Assembly (NCBI GenBank): GCA_021292165.1
Contig: CM037879.1
Coordinates: 117,377,359 to 117,441,358 of the forward strand
DNA length: 64,000 bases
Reading direction: 5' to 3'
Origin: Shinisaurus crocodilurus
Lineage: Eukaryota; Chordata; Lepidosauria; Squamata; Shinisauridae
This document shows, piece after piece, positions 42,639 through 54,539 of the stretch (within the stretch, counting starts at the first letter, position 1; each line of letters begins with the position of its first letter). The notes below the pieces were generated by a model. The model saw nothing but the letters and a program-made list of their open reading frames with translations, searched no databases and was not told where the DNA came from. A program made the translations under genes and the position numbers.

Positions 42639-43788
42639 TTAATCTATATTCCAAAAATACATCATATCTTGACATGGCTTACTCCCCTTTCCCTTTACTA
42701 AAACATAGTCTAGAAATGGTCCCCATATATCCTTAAAATTATTTTTCTTTAATTGTCCCCTTTTACATTTAATACTACATGTTAATTTATCATGTAAAGA
42801 AATATCCCACACCTCTTTATACCAATCAATAATTAAATACTGATGTTGAACTTTCCATTTCCTTGCTATCAATAATCTCCCCGCTGTTAACAAACTTACA
42901 ATTAATTCCTTTATCTCTTGAGAGCACAGAAGTTTCTCTGTTATTGATAACAATGGTAATTTTGGACAGACCTCCAAATTAATGCCAATAATTTCTGAAA
43001 TTTCTTCGAAAATTTTATTCCAAAAATCCAATACGCTTTTACAGCTCCACCACATATGAGCATAAGTACCAAGTTCCTGACATCCTCTCCAACACAATGG
43101 AGCACAATTACTGTCTGTTTTATTTAATCTTACTGGAGTCAGATACCATCTCCAAATAGTTTTTAAAAAATTCTCTTTTATCCTTACTGACATATTTCTT
43201 AATATACGTCTACCCCAAATATTTTTCCACCCCGCGTTCGAAATCTCCTCCTCAAATTCCATATCCCATACCATCTTAAGATTATCTTTTTGCACTTCAA
43301 TTTTTTGAAACATTTTACATATCTCCTTTGTTAACCCTCTGGAAGAAACAGTTCCCTTCTATAAGTTCTCTAGACAGCACTTTCTTTTCAAATCCAGTGA
43401 GTTCCCTCTCATACTCATTTATCTTCTTCCATTTCTTAGTCCACTGATCTAATTGCATTAAATTTAACCACGAAATTCTACCTGGCCCAAACATTTCAAT
43501 TATTTGTTGTCTAGACTCAATCTTTCCCATCCAATCCATTAATTTGATAACCATTTTTCCCCTAAATAAGCCTTCCAAATGCTGTGCATTTTCTGGAAAG
43601 TCCTCCATTGCTACCACTGGGGTTAACAGGGATATCCCTGGTATAAAAATCTGTCTATTACTGTTCCAAATCCCTAACATATTTTTCAAAAAGGGATTTT
43701 CTATTCTTTTTACCATACTGTTAGTTTTTTTTGAAAATAATTTCCTCCCATCCCAATTCCTACTATCTGCGCTTCTAACTCTAACCAC
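42639..43788 (-). pseudogene. L1-like ORF2 C-terminal region
   Basis: Two adjacent open pieces (43315-43788 and 42639-43313) in different frames. The first has the post-RT region; the second carries the L1 C-terminal Cys-rich block LCWRGCQELGTYAHMWWSC preceded by WYLTPVRLNK. A frameshift near 43314 separates them. Confidence 0.85.
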
Positions 43789-44188
43789 ATAATATCCTTC
43801 TTAACTATAATATCCATTATATATCTTAATTGATTAGCTATATAATACCACTTAATATTAGGAAGGCCAAGCCCACCTCCTTTTTGGGATTTATACCATT
43901 TACTCTTTGTAATCCTTGCCTCCCCCCCTTACAAAAATTATTAATTATTACTTGCCATTCCTTAATTTCCTTCTCTGTTAAGCACATTGGTATCATTCTA
44001 AATAAAAAAATTATCTTTGGTAAAATCTTAATTTTTATCAAAGCTATTCTAGCAAACCATGAAAGTCCAATTTTTTAAATATTCCTCTATCTTATTTGTA
44101 ACCTTATTCTTTAACTTTCTAAAATTCTGTTCTCCCATTTTTTCTAACTCTTTTAAAATATCTATACCTAAATATTTAATTATATTTT

Positions 44189-44831
44189 TTACCTTAATAT
44201 TTGATCTTTTTTAATCCCTTCTAACTCCTCAATTTTACTGTAATTAAACAACATAATCTCAGATTTATCCCAATTTACTTGTAACCCCGTAACATCCCTA
44301 AACACCTTTAGATGATTCTCTAACCTATCCATCATTTCCATGGGATTTTCAATTGTTAACAGAGTATCATCTGCAAAAAGGTTAATTTTTATCTTATCCT
44401 TTATCCCAATCCCTTGTAAACTACTATCCTCTCTAATTACATTTGCCAAAATCTAACACAAATAAAATTGGAGAAAGGGGACAGCCCTGTCTAGTACCTC
44501 GGCCTAGAAAGATTTGATCTGTTATACCATCATTTACTACTATGGATGTCATATTTTGAGCGTATAATTGATCAATAACTCCTCGAAACTTTTCACCAAA
44601 CCCCATAGTTTTTATTATCCTCTTTAATGCTGGCCATTCCACACAATCAAAAGCCTTGAAAATATCTAATGCTAAAACCCCTGCTTTCAAATTATTTTTC
44701 TTAATTAAATATATATTTAGTACTCTTCTAGTCAGGTCCGCCATTTGTCTACCTTGTACAAAGCCACATTGATCTAACCCAACATACTTACTAACAAACC
44801 TATTCATTCTTCTAGCTAATATTGCAGACAT
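44189..44831 (-). pseudogene. L1-like ORF2 reverse transcriptase fragment
   Basis: Two overlapping open pieces. 44433-44831 holds DQCGFVQGRQMADLTRR, ALDIFKAFDCVEW and GTRQGCPLSPILFVL. 44189-44449 holds LFADDTLLTI, the catalytic FADD box, and VNWDKSEIM. A frameshift near 44440 separates them. This is a dead copy. Confidence 0.92.
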
Positions 44832-44998
44832 TAATTTTGCATCTTGATTAATTAATGAAATTGGTCTATATTAGATCCTGGGTCCGACGGATCCTTATTT
44901 GGTTTCAGGATTAAAATAGTCAAAGATTGTTTCCAAGAAGGGGGGATCTCTCCCCCCTGTAATATATCATTAAACAAGTTTTTTAACTTGGGCACCTG

Positions 44999-45478
44999 GT
45001 TTTGTATACAGCTTTTGTGATTAAAATTGCCATATCACACTACTCTCTAATATCCACTGTCACTAAATACAATTAGAAAACTAGTTATCCCATTAGAGGT
45101 CATAAAGTTAAAGTTAATTGCTAACCTGTTTATCATACTCAGGGGACAAAGCATATAAATACAGTTAGAATCAGCTTAAAAATTAACAGGCATGTTACTG
45201 AAAATCTATCACAGGCCTAGTCTTTGCATCACAGCCGTTCAGAGACCTGACCTGCCAACCAACCTTCTGCGTCTCTGAGTATTAGGTTGTGATCCTAAGC
45301 AGCACACTTCCTTGGATGCAAGTCCTACTAAGGTCAATTGAATTTGCCTGCATATAAAAAAGAGCTAGAACTGGGGAACAACATGATGACTAATCCCACT
45401 GAAACTAATGAACACATATTTTGGTTCTATTACAGACAAGTTGGAACTTGGAGATTTGTGGTTAACAGCAAAGAAAAT
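44999..45478. other. Gene desert segment
   Basis: A GGAGTAAG-type fragment lies at about 45285-45345. I see nothing else that can be named. Confidence 0.4.
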
Positions 45479-45729
45479 GAGAGCCAGTGTGGCTTAGTGG
45501 TTAGAGTGTTGGACTGGGACTCGGGAGATCCAGGTTCTAGTCCCCACTTGGCCATGAAGCTCACTGAATGACTTTGAGCCAGTCACTGACTCTCAGCCTA
45601 ACCTACCACACAGGGTTATTGTGAGGATAAAACAGAAAGGAGGAGGACTATGTAAACTGCCTTGGGTTCCTTGCAAGAGGAAAAAAGGTGGGCTGGGCTA
45701 TAAATGTACTCGTCCTCATCCTCATCCTA
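45479..45729 (+). mobile_element. tRNA-derived SINE, squamate type
   Basis: It begins GAGAGCCAGTGTGGCTTAGT, has CCAGGTTCTAGTCCCCACTT, then CAGTCACTGACTCTCAGCCT and a GGGCTATAAATGTACT tail with CGTCCTCATC repeats. Confidence 0.92.
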
Positions 45730-47214
45730 TGGGATTGAGGCTCTATAGACAGAGGACTCTGAACTTGGAGCCCTCTGTCTATCCTATTTATGCAAACCAG
45801 AGCGGGAAGAGTGGCAGAGGCTTTTACAGCCTCTTTGTCCTCTATCCCACTATCTAGAGCTAAATGGTTCTCTGAGCCTGTCCAGCTCACTCACTGACCG
45901 GGCAGTGGGGCCGGGAGATTGGGAGCCTCATGGATCTCGTAGATCCACGTCTCTCCATCCCCTTCCCCTCCTGGAATGCCTCCTTTTCACCCTTCCCATT
46001 CTCTTCCAAGGATGTGCTTCTGTCCTCGGAAGAGAAGCCACCACAGGTGTTTTCTGCAGCAGCTGTGACGGGTGCAGGGGGTTGCAAATCCGTGCTTGGA
46101 TTCCATCCCCTGAGGTTGTAGCTGTGTCTATGGCCTTGGGGGCAGGAATATGCACCATCCTATGGTTCCTCAGATGGCGGCATCTGAAAAGCCTGATAGG
46201 ATTGTTCTGCCCATCGACTCTAAAGTTTATGTTGGAGTAGAAATGGGCAGACATGTTTTAAGACATATATGTTGGGTGTTTTGAGTGAGTCCACCTCTGC
46301 CCCTTGATCCTGAAAACTCTAAAAATAAAATAAAATAAAATGGCAGCATGTTTTTTTTATCAGAATGAAAGATCAGACTACAAAGAATATGATGCTAGAA
46401 ATGAATTATTGTGGCTTAGAAGCCCATAGGACAGTGTTAGTTCCTCTTCTCCCCATCTCTATAATATGTACATCTGGTTAAATAATATGTATATATATAT
46501 ATATATATATATTTCTAAATAATGCCTTCCTATAAACATTACACTTCTAGAGCCAGGCATCTACTCTCAGGTGAATTCTGAGAAGGAAAATATATACAAA
46601 CGTTTTGCAATGAATCTCTTCCCAAGAGATGAAATATGGGAAATTGCCATTCTTTGTCCATGTGTGTTTGTGCATGTTATTTAAAATTTCAAGTTTTTTT
46701 AAAAAAATCATTCTAATTTATTTATTTAAAATATTTATTCTTCTCCTTTTCAAGGAAGCTTACAAAACCAAATAGAACCATTAACAATAAAATTCAAATT
46801 AAAAACGAACGAACTAAAATCCATCCTGCAACACAATTCAGTAAGAGAAATAGCATCAATTGCTGCCTAAGAGCATCCACTAAATGCTCAAGAAAGTGAC
46901 AGAGTTCTGAACGGATGTAAACCGGTACACACTCTAAGGGTGCAATCCCATGGGGATGCCCATAATTCTCAACTCGGAGGATTACGGGCATCCTATGCAG
47001 GGTGGGAGGAACGTGGAGGCAAAAGTCACCTCCGTGGTCTTCCTGCCCAGTTTTGGCTGTCTAACTGCAGTGCTTCAGAGTAGGGAGCAAGGAGGCTGAA
47101 GTCCCACCAGGATACCTTGTAGCTTGGTGGTGCCGTTCCCCTCCCCGCCCCCTAAACCCCTTCTCTGAGGCTCTTTCCATGGTGAGTGTGTGAGTCAGAG
47201 ATGGGACTCCGAAA
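45730..47214. other. Gene desert segment
   Basis: An AT run lies at 46490-46512 and an A-rich repeat tail at about 46718-46800. The reading frames around 45905-46254 on both strands are about 110 codons long but have no recognisable domain. From 46935 a repeat with GGGTGCAATCCCATGGGGAT begins and runs towards the palindrome at 47215. Confidence 0.4.
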
Positions 47215-47258
47215 AATCCTATGGCCTTCTAGACACTTGTCTAGAGGGCCATAGGATT
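47215..47258. repeat. 44-bp near-perfect palindrome
   Basis: The arms AATCCTATGGCCTTCTAGACA (47215-47235) and its complement (47238-47258) match at 20 of 21 positions around a two-base centre. It probably belongs to a larger interspersed repeat spanning about 46935-47340. Confidence 0.85.
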
Positions 47259-47337
47259 GTGCTGCTTGTGGACTGAGCATAGTGAGACATTACAGTGCCA
47301 TCCTAAACCCCAGATCCTATGATTCCAGTGGGTTAAG

Positions 47338-47646
47338 ATGGACCAGGAGTATCTTTCCACTGTCAGAGAGGATCACACCTGCCCTGGTATACCCAAAGAA
47401 AGCTCTCGGGGTACGGATCTACCACCACTGAAAGATCTTTACTGGTTGCCAGTTGTTCTATGGGAACAATTGACAGCATTGGTATTAACCTTGACAGCTC
47501 TATCTAGGTATGAACCTGCTCAGTTATTAAGATCAGCAGGACAGGTCCTTTTGAAGACATCCTCACTTGAAAAGGCCTACATGTCAGGCACGAAACTTGA
47601 ATGTAGATACAGCCGATTAATCGCCTCGTGTAGAAAAGCTCTATGA
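47338..47646 (+). pseudogene. Possible LINE ORF2 C-terminal tail fragment
   Basis: A 102-codon frame with LKDLYWLPV, LTLTALSRYEPAQLLRSAGQ and LLKTSSLEKAY. It vaguely resembles the block after reverse transcriptase in CR1/L2-type LINEs (LHWLPV ... LTYKAL ... LRSSG). This is weak and could be chance. Confidence 0.3.
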
Positions 47647-47818
47647 CAACATGATACTGCTTATGCAGGTTTGGCTTCATACCTTTGCCAATTAAACAGC
47701 ATAATACCTGAAGTGCTCACAAGGTTGACATTTCTGTTCCAGTTTATTTTTATATTAACAAAACCCCTTTTATATTTAAAGTGACATTTCCATATCTGAG
47801 TGGAACTTTTTAACCATT

Positions 47819-47820
<2 letters not shown>

Positions 47821-47859
<39 letters not shown>
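47821..47859. repeat. (TC)n microsatellite
   Basis: A TC dinucleotide run. Confidence 0.95.
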
Positions 47860-47862
<3 letters not shown>

Positions 47863-48420
47863 CCAAACCATTAAATATATGTTCATCATTAAACTCAACT
47901 TTGAGCTTTCTTTACTTGATTTTAAATCAGCCCTTTGATATGAAACTAATCAGGATAAAGATTAACAGTAATCATGCTCTCATAAGTCAGTGTGTTCTTC
48001 TGCATGGATATTTCTGCATCACAGTAGGGGGGTGGACTTTGCTGCTTGAAATGTCTGTCGAGAGGAAGAAAATTCATATCTTAGACCAACATTTCAGTTG
48101 CCTTTTATGATGGAAGTGTACATCATTAGGAAATCCTTAACACTGAAAGAACCTGAAAGATTCTCATATTCACTCTGGTTTATGAAAGATTCACATATTC
48201 ACACTGGTTCATTGTATTGGATGGCTTAATATATTTGAGTGTGATGAAAACACGACACAGAATAATGAACATATGCTAATTTTAAAATGATTATTACCAG
48301 GGGTTGAGTTCTGCACTTCAGAAATTCTGAAAGAGGAATATTAATATTTTGCAGCTACCTAGAATGAATTAAGCAAATTAGGAAAAATACATTTACATAA
48401 ATATGTAAATGTAAATGTAT

Positions 48421-48590
48421 GCCTATGTTGCTGGGGAACATGGGCAGGAAGGTGCTGTTGCACTCATGTCCTGCTTGTGGGTTTCCACAGGCAGCTGGTT
48501 GGACACTGTGTGAATAGAATGCTGGACTAGATGGACCCTTGGTCTGATCCAGCATGGCTCTTCTTATGTTCTCATGTTCTTATTCAACCA
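48421..48590 (+). mobile_element. LINE 3' region fragment (CR1/L2-type)
   Basis: It contains TTGCTGGGGAACATGGGCAG, CCTGCTTGTGGGTTTCCACA, ATGCTGGACTAGATGG and a TCTTCTTATGTTCTCATGTT end, matching 36541-36700. Confidence 0.85.
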
Positions 48591-48929
48591 GTGCCTGGGT
48601 GAAATGAGTTGGTAGCATATGTGTTTGAAAGGAACTAGGGTAGCTGGTGAGAAAGCTCTGATGGGAAAGCTGGAGCCTTGGTAAGGACAAGGGTTGACAG
48701 ACACAAGGCAGCTTATAGAGTGACCTGAGGCATAAAAAACAATCCTTTCACTACTGTAAACTGTAAAGTTCACATCTACTAATGGAGACATCAATAGATG
48801 CAACATAGTTTGTTGCAACCATGTGGTATAAAAAGTTCCTTTTCTTTTAACATTAAAAGTGAGCATCTTATGAGTTCTATCAAGTCATCAACCCAAAGGT
48901 TCCATCCAACCTCATAATCTGAAGAAGAG

Positions 48930-49030
48930 AATGCCCATCATCCCCAGCCAGCATGGCCATTGGCTGTGCTAGCTGGAGATGATGGGAGTTGTAGTCCAAC
49001 ACATCTGGAGAGCACCAGGGCAGGGAAGGG
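48930..49030. mobile_element. Short hAT-type palindromic element, left end missing
   Basis: It contains CCCATCATCCCCAGCCAGCA, the inverted arm GATGATGGGAGTTGTAGTCC and the right-end block TCTGGAGAGCACCAGGGCAG. Confidence 0.65.
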
Positions 49031-51070
49031 TGGTCTAAGGAGTTCACTGCAATAAAATGATCATATGTAAAGATCCTACATTGTATATTTTCTCCAGGAA
49101 CACTGGCAGGTCAGTAGCAGGCAAAGAAGTTGGGGGTGAATGGAAAAGGCAGAACTATGGGGCCTGGACAACAGGCAAGGTTTCTATGCAGAATGGTAGG
49201 AAAAAGGCAGGTTGATTTAATAATGGCAGAAGGGCAAACCATGATGTAGAAGTTTTCTGACTACTTGGAATAGGAGTGCACAGACTTCAGGCTTTCTTGA
49301 GAGCTGTACTTAAAAAATAAATAAATAACTAGAGCCCCCAAATTGGAACTAGGTGCAAAATGATGGCTCAGGTGTGGACCCAGAATCAAAATGGTGGCTC
49401 AGGAGACAGTGGGCCAGTCTGCACAATTGCAGGAAGGGAACAGCCCATGGGTGATTTGAGGGTTGCTGCCCCCTCAAACAAGCCATGCTGCCTGGGCAGT
49501 CCGTGTCAGCGAAGGTACTTAGGGAAATCCAGCCAGCACACGCCTGGCACATACAGTGGAGTTAACAAGCCACCGTGGCTTGTTAAGCATGCCATGATCG
49601 TGCGAACTGGATCAGAGTCTGTCAATCAATTACCAATCAGTAGAAAAAGTCAATTACCAACTGCACACCATAGATCTGCATAGACAAGGAGAAATCTGAG
49701 ATATTACAGAGCAGGGATTCTAACATCATTTTTTAAGTACCAGAACTGAGCTCACAGTTCTCTCAAGCAAGACAATTCCTGGCTCTTCAGCCACCCCCCA
49801 ACCGCAGTGTTCTTTGTTTTAGCAGCCTTTAGCAATATCAATACCTTTTTCTTGTTGCTACTGTTAAAGAAGAATGGAGAGTCAGAAAACCTTGCAGATC
49901 TACTGCAAATCATCCAGAGATCCTCCAGGAGATCCAGAACTACCTTTTGCCTATCTCCAGCTTAGAAGACCAATGAGCAAAGAACATTTCTGGAAGTTAA
50001 ATAAGGTATGGGAGCCGATCATACTAATTTGGGCAGGGAGGGAGGAAGAGTTGCTTTGATTTTCTGGTTGTGTCCGTGCTGTTGGGTTGTTGCTGTGCTG
50101 GTCCACTCCTTGCCCAGGAACTTTGGTTCCAGATTGGCTGCAGATCAATCTAACTAAAACTCTAGAAAGCATATTGTGATATTGAAATACTGTATGTCAC
50201 ATCACATAAATCTTGCCAAATTGACTACAGCAAATATATATTTTACAGAGAATTAAGTTAAATATCTACCGATTGACCAAGACTTAGACATCTCCTTTAA
50301 GGATTCAGCTCTGCATTCTTCATCTGATGAAAGGCCCCACTGAGTAATTTATCTCCAACACTTCAATTGCTATCCTGCTTCAGTCTTGAAAATGCACTGA
50401 TATAAGATTTTAGCAAATCAATACTTCAATATCAATAAAGTTTATACTATTAACTCTGTATTAGATAGCAATCAGTTTATTATCAGTACAGCAAAATATT
50501 TTCATTATCTCCTGACATGATACTGAAATGAAAACTATTTTCATGTTGTCAGCCAAAATTCCAAGCTTTTGAAGTCTCAGAACTGGGAGATGGACACACA
50601 TATAGTGATATTTCAAGCAATATTAAGTGTGGGGCTCTTTTTTATTTGATTTCTGGGTTCTGGGCCCTTACAATACACTGCAATCATCAGTTAAAAGCTT
50701 TTATTCTCTTTGAGATATTTAATATACATTTGGTCTGTTAAACATACTTTAATAATGTACAGCCAGATTCACAACTCAGTTGAGCAGAAGTTCTTGGATT
50801 TAAAGAGAATGGCAGTCTGATTTAGAGATGTAAATGTAGCTTCTGTGTTTCCTTTCCTCTCCCTTTCCGTCCCTTTGACTGGTTCATCACATCAACAAAT
50901 TCCATGTCCTGCTTATTTGATCCCTAAATCTCCCCCTTGCCAGAATTCTGGGCTTGGATGGGAAAGCCATTTTGAGAATTCCCATAAAATAGAAAATACC
51001 CTACATGGGGGTGGGGCTAAAGTGGGGCAAACAGATTGAAATATATTTCCTCAATTTTAATAGCTTCACA
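49031..51070. other. Gene desert segment, nothing recognised
   Basis: The frames at 49360-49683 and 49874-50059 are without recognisable domains. No other repeat is obvious. Confidence 0.4.
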
Positions 51071-51150
51071 GCACAATCCTATGCATGTGTGCACAGAATT
51101 AAGTCCCATTGAATTTAATGAGATTTACTCCCAGGTACAGGATTGCAGCC
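51071..51150. repeat. GGAGTAAG-family short palindromic repeat, full-length
   Basis: It begins GCACAATCCTATGCATGTGT and ends CTCCCAGGTACAGGATTGCA, with AAGTCCCATTGAATTTAATG in the centre. Confidence 0.8.
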
Positions 51151-51260
51151 TCAGAGATCTGAAATAAAAATGAAGACTTTGGATTTTTTTTTCTTTGCAG
51201 ATTTTAAAAAAATGTATAATAGGCAGAAATCAATTAGTGATATTTTCTTGGTGTGGAAGT

Positions 51261-51413
51261 ACAGTATGGTGAAGTGGTTAGAGTGTTGGACTAGGACTGG
51301 TGAAACACAGGTTCAAGTCCCTACACTGCTCATTGGGTGACCTTGGGACAGTCATTATCTCTCAGCCTAACCTACCTCACAGGATTATTGTGAAGATAAA
51401 AAGGGCAGGGAGA
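51261..51413 (+). mobile_element. tRNA-derived SINE, squamate type, diverged
   Basis: The head CAGTATGGTGAAGTGGTTAG, box-B-like CAGGTTCAAGTCCC and core TCTCAGCCTAACCTACCTCA are visible. The 3' tail is missing or diverged. Confidence 0.8.
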
Positions 51414-51639
51414 GAACCAACCATATATGATAACATTTGGTTTCTGCTTATTACACAGCTGGCTAAGGCACAGAGTCTTTGTCCATCAAGAAGATGTTAA
51501 GTCTATCCACCCTGGCGAAAGGCAAACAAACAAACAAGCCCAATAACAACAAACAGTTGGAAAATTCCCCCACCTTTTGGAAATATTGGATTTTGTGTGT
51601 GTGAAAGCTAACATTCCCCACTATCTCTACTCAGCAGCT

Positions 51640-52010
51640 CTAACTGAGTTTTCGCCAGTCATATTTGTAAAGTCTCTGTCTAAAACCTAGAGAATACGGT
51701 CTCCTTTACATGGTTAGTCCTACCTATAGCTCCAGTAAAATAAGTCTTATTATCTTCCATGTAGATGGCATACGTTTCATAAAAGGGCTCTATTTTGAAT
51801 TAGAAGTGGCATTGAACTGGGCCAGAGTAATAGCAGAAAGTGGCAGTAATTAGTTTTATGTGGAATTAGCAGGGGCAAAGCTACTGCTGTGGGTGGGAAG
51901 ATAATTCTGATTTAGTCTCAGTGTAAAAGATTTACAGTTGAACATAAAATAAGCCTGACAGTAATTTTATTAATTTGAACCCAGTAAAGACTTTTAAAAT
52001 ACATGGTTAT
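51640..52010. promoter_or_regulatory. Candidate conserved non-coding block
   Basis: A repeat-free stretch with balanced composition and several TAAT words (AGTAATTAGTTTTATGTGG, AGTAATTTTATTAATTTG). Constraint is inferred from the absence of repeats and from the motif content, not shown. Confidence 0.25.
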
Positions 52011-52075
52011 TGCCAGTCCTGAAAACCCTCAGACCCATAACTTTGAGATCAATGACTCCCCCCCCTCTCTCTGTG

Positions 52076-52078
<3 letters not shown>

Positions 52079-52113
<35 letters not shown>
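52079..52113. repeat. (GA)n microsatellite
   Basis: A pure GA run. Confidence 0.95.
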
Positions 52114-52116
<3 letters not shown>

Positions 52117-53247
52117 TCAGACTCAAGGATAAGATAATTTGAACTGAGATGACTTATATATGTACTTATATATGAGTTGGCTATCTTTGTTCCTGGAACA
52201 CTGTCATTTCATGGCAATTTTGCAGGCTGTTTGGGCCATGCACAGAAGAGATATAGGATTTGTGGCATATAAACAGGTGAAGCTCAACAAGGAATAGCCA
52301 CTTCACTTTAAACAATAAAATGGTGTTTAGGTATGGTTGATGTAAATTAAAGCAATGCTGTCTGCTGAGGTTGTGTTGTAGGGTTCTGGACACTCAAAAC
52401 AGTCACTTCTGCCAGTAAGGCTATTTATACTACAAACCTCTATCAAACTTTAAGGTTCAGTGTATTGCTGATTTGGCAGTGATAAATATTAACATAAAAT
52501 TTTAAAAGGCTATAACAAAAAAATAATAATAAGACCTTCCTCTTTTACATTCATTGGGGATATCATTCCCCCCCCCCCAAAGATGTCATGTTGTTGTTGT
52601 TTTTAAATTGCTGTGAGCTTTAGAACCAAATGCACAAATGGTGCAACATTACTGGGAATGGCATGGTCTCTGCAGTGCCACTGATAAATAACTCCATCTT
52701 CCTTATTGTAGACCAGTACTGAGTTTCTAAAGAGGGATAGAAATCCAGTTGTTTCTAATGTCCTGATAAAGTGAGCAGCTTTAATAAGCAGTGATCTCGT
52801 CTCCACTGCCATTTTACCACAGATAGTACCCATGGCTGGGATGGGCAGATGTTAGATCAGGGTCTACTGATAGACCATTCAATGATTTGCAGTAGATTGG
52901 TAAGGATATCTGACTCCCAGTTGTTTAACAAGCACAACAACTACAATTAGGCTGGTAGTATCTGTGATCTGTAATGACTTAGATGTAGTTGTGTTGTGTA
53001 CTCATATATGCAGTGGCTCACAGAGTGCAATAAGTGCATAGATTCTGGCAACTATATCACTAAGGCTCATTGATCTATAATTTGCACAGTCTGCTTTGCT
53101 AACCCCCTTTTATAAATAAGAATAATCTCTGGCCTCCCATTCCTTAAGCCTCTGTTTGTTTTATGCCAATTTAGCTCTTGTGGCTTTTCCCAAAACATCT
53201 TGGAAATTATAATTTGGGAATGTTGAGAATTCTCTGCTATAATATAC
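52114..53247. other. Gene desert segment, nothing recognised
   Basis: Only short frames and a C-run near 52568. No repeat that I can name. Confidence 0.4.
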
Positions 53248-53255
53248 TTCTAGCC

Positions 53256-53784
53256 CAGGGGTAGGCAACCTTTTTGGGCCTGTGGGCACATTTAGCCATT
53301 TGAGAGTCTGTCCTGAGCACCACCGCAAAATGGCTACCATGGGAGATGTGGCAAAGGGCAAGTAACTTGCCCAAAGGACTGAGTACAAGGCAGAGGTGTG
53401 GTCTGAACCCCAACACACTAAACAACTCCTTTGAACCCACACTTTTTGGCACCAGCAGAAACTTATTTCAGAGCAATCCCAGCTTCCAGGAGGGGCTATA
53501 GCATAGTGGTAGAGCGCCTGCTTTGCATGCAGAAAATCCCAGGTTCAATCCCCAGCATGTCCTGGTAGGGCTAGGAAAGAATCTGGCCAGAAACCCAGGA
53601 GAGCTGCTGCCAGTCGGTGTTGACAATACTGGGCTTGGTGGACCAATTATCTGACTCGGTATAAGGCAGCTTCCTATGTAAATTTTAAAAAAATAATTGG
53701 GAGGGATAGGGTGCCTTGGCGGGCACCAAGAAAGGTATCCTTGGGCACATTGGTAACCCATGGGCACCACATTCCCCACCCCTG
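53256..53784. mobile_element. hAT-type element with nested SINE
   Basis: It begins CAGGGGTAGGCAACCTTTTT and ends CATTCCCCACCCCTG. Flanking octamers TTCTAGCC and CTCCAGCA agree at 5 of 8 positions. GGGCACATT recurs near both ends in opposed context. A SINE occupies 53490-53680. Confidence 0.7.
53490..53680 (+). mobile_element. tRNA-derived SINE (second family), near full length
   Basis: The head GGGGCTATAGCATAGTGGTA with TTTGCATGCAGAAAATCCCA and the box B GGTTCAATCCC (53542-53552) looks like a tRNA with a TGC anticodon. The body has GAGAGCTGCTGCCAGTCGG and the end TATAAGGCAGCTTCCTATGT. It is a SINE, not a working tRNA gene, because the 3' half does not fold as a tRNA and it is interspersed. 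Confidence 0.9.
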
Positions 53785-53792
53785 CTCCAGCA

Positions 53793-54539
53793 TCTCTCAG
53801 AGTATTACAGTTCCCACAACAACTCCTTGGAAAGAAAGAATGGCCACCGAAGTGGGTTAAATGTATGTGGTGTAGGTTTGCCCTCAGTCACGCAAGATAT
53901 GGTGCATGCAGGTACTGCTTATGGGGTACTGTACATAATTTTTCACTGAACAATGAGTTTAACATCCTTTGGTCCACAAATCAAGCTGCCACACCCCTAG
54001 CTTATCCCTAGACCAGATTTGCTGGTCACATCCCTAGCTCATCACAGGGCAAAGGATGGCAAGCCAGAGATTTACTATTGGTAAAAAATAAAAAGGCAAA
54101 GATATGACATGTCATCAGTGTCACATTGAATCTCACTGCAGCAAATCTCCTATTTTTAAAATGAGTCTGAATTGAAATTATTATTTTTGGGCTGGTGTAA
54201 TGCTTTTCTTTGGGTCCCTGATATAGGCAGGCAGCCTCTTTGTACAGGAAAACACAACTTACAATTTCAGTTTCTAGTTAGGAATCATTTCCAGAGAGAG
54301 GATAGAGAAAGCGAGCTCATTCCTTTTGTGACACATCAGGGGGTTGATGTATCTTTGAAGAAGCAGAAACCCTGTTGATTTTTGCCAAAAATAAGAGAAA
54401 CTTTCCCTGAGTGCTCAGTATTTTATAGAAAGCAAGCCAGCATCCCATCAGGACTGTATAGTCGTTAGCCTAGTTGTAGAAAATGAGTGCATTGTAATAA
54501 AACTCAAAGGCTTTGAACTTCCCCCTATTGTCACTGGAG
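53793..54539. other. Gene desert segment, nothing recognised
   Basis: No repeat or gene that I can name. Confidence 0.4.

Larger units (their letters stand above)
42498..44991 (-). mobile_element. 5'-truncated L1-like LINE with 3' A-rich tail and short target duplication
   Basis: On the minus strand it runs from the middle of ORF2 (VPKLKNLFNDILQGGEIPPS) through the reverse transcriptase and the Cys-rich C-terminal part to a 3' UTR and an A-rich tail at 42498-42510. GCACCTG flanks both ends (42491-42497 and 44992-44998). Several frameshifts break the reading frame. The reverse-transcriptase motifs and the CWRG ... HMWWSC knuckle place it in the L1 clade, known in lizards in many low-copy lineages. 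Confidence 0.9.

Noticed and set aside
45905..46254. Overlapping frames of about 110 codons on both strands
   Set aside because: No domain, no splice context and no homology that I can recognise; chance in a moderately GC-rich stretch.
53490..53563. Possible tRNA gene with a TGC-like anticodon and box B
   Set aside because: The head is tRNA-like but is followed by the body and tail of an interspersed SINE, and a fragment of the same family lies at 41421-41550.
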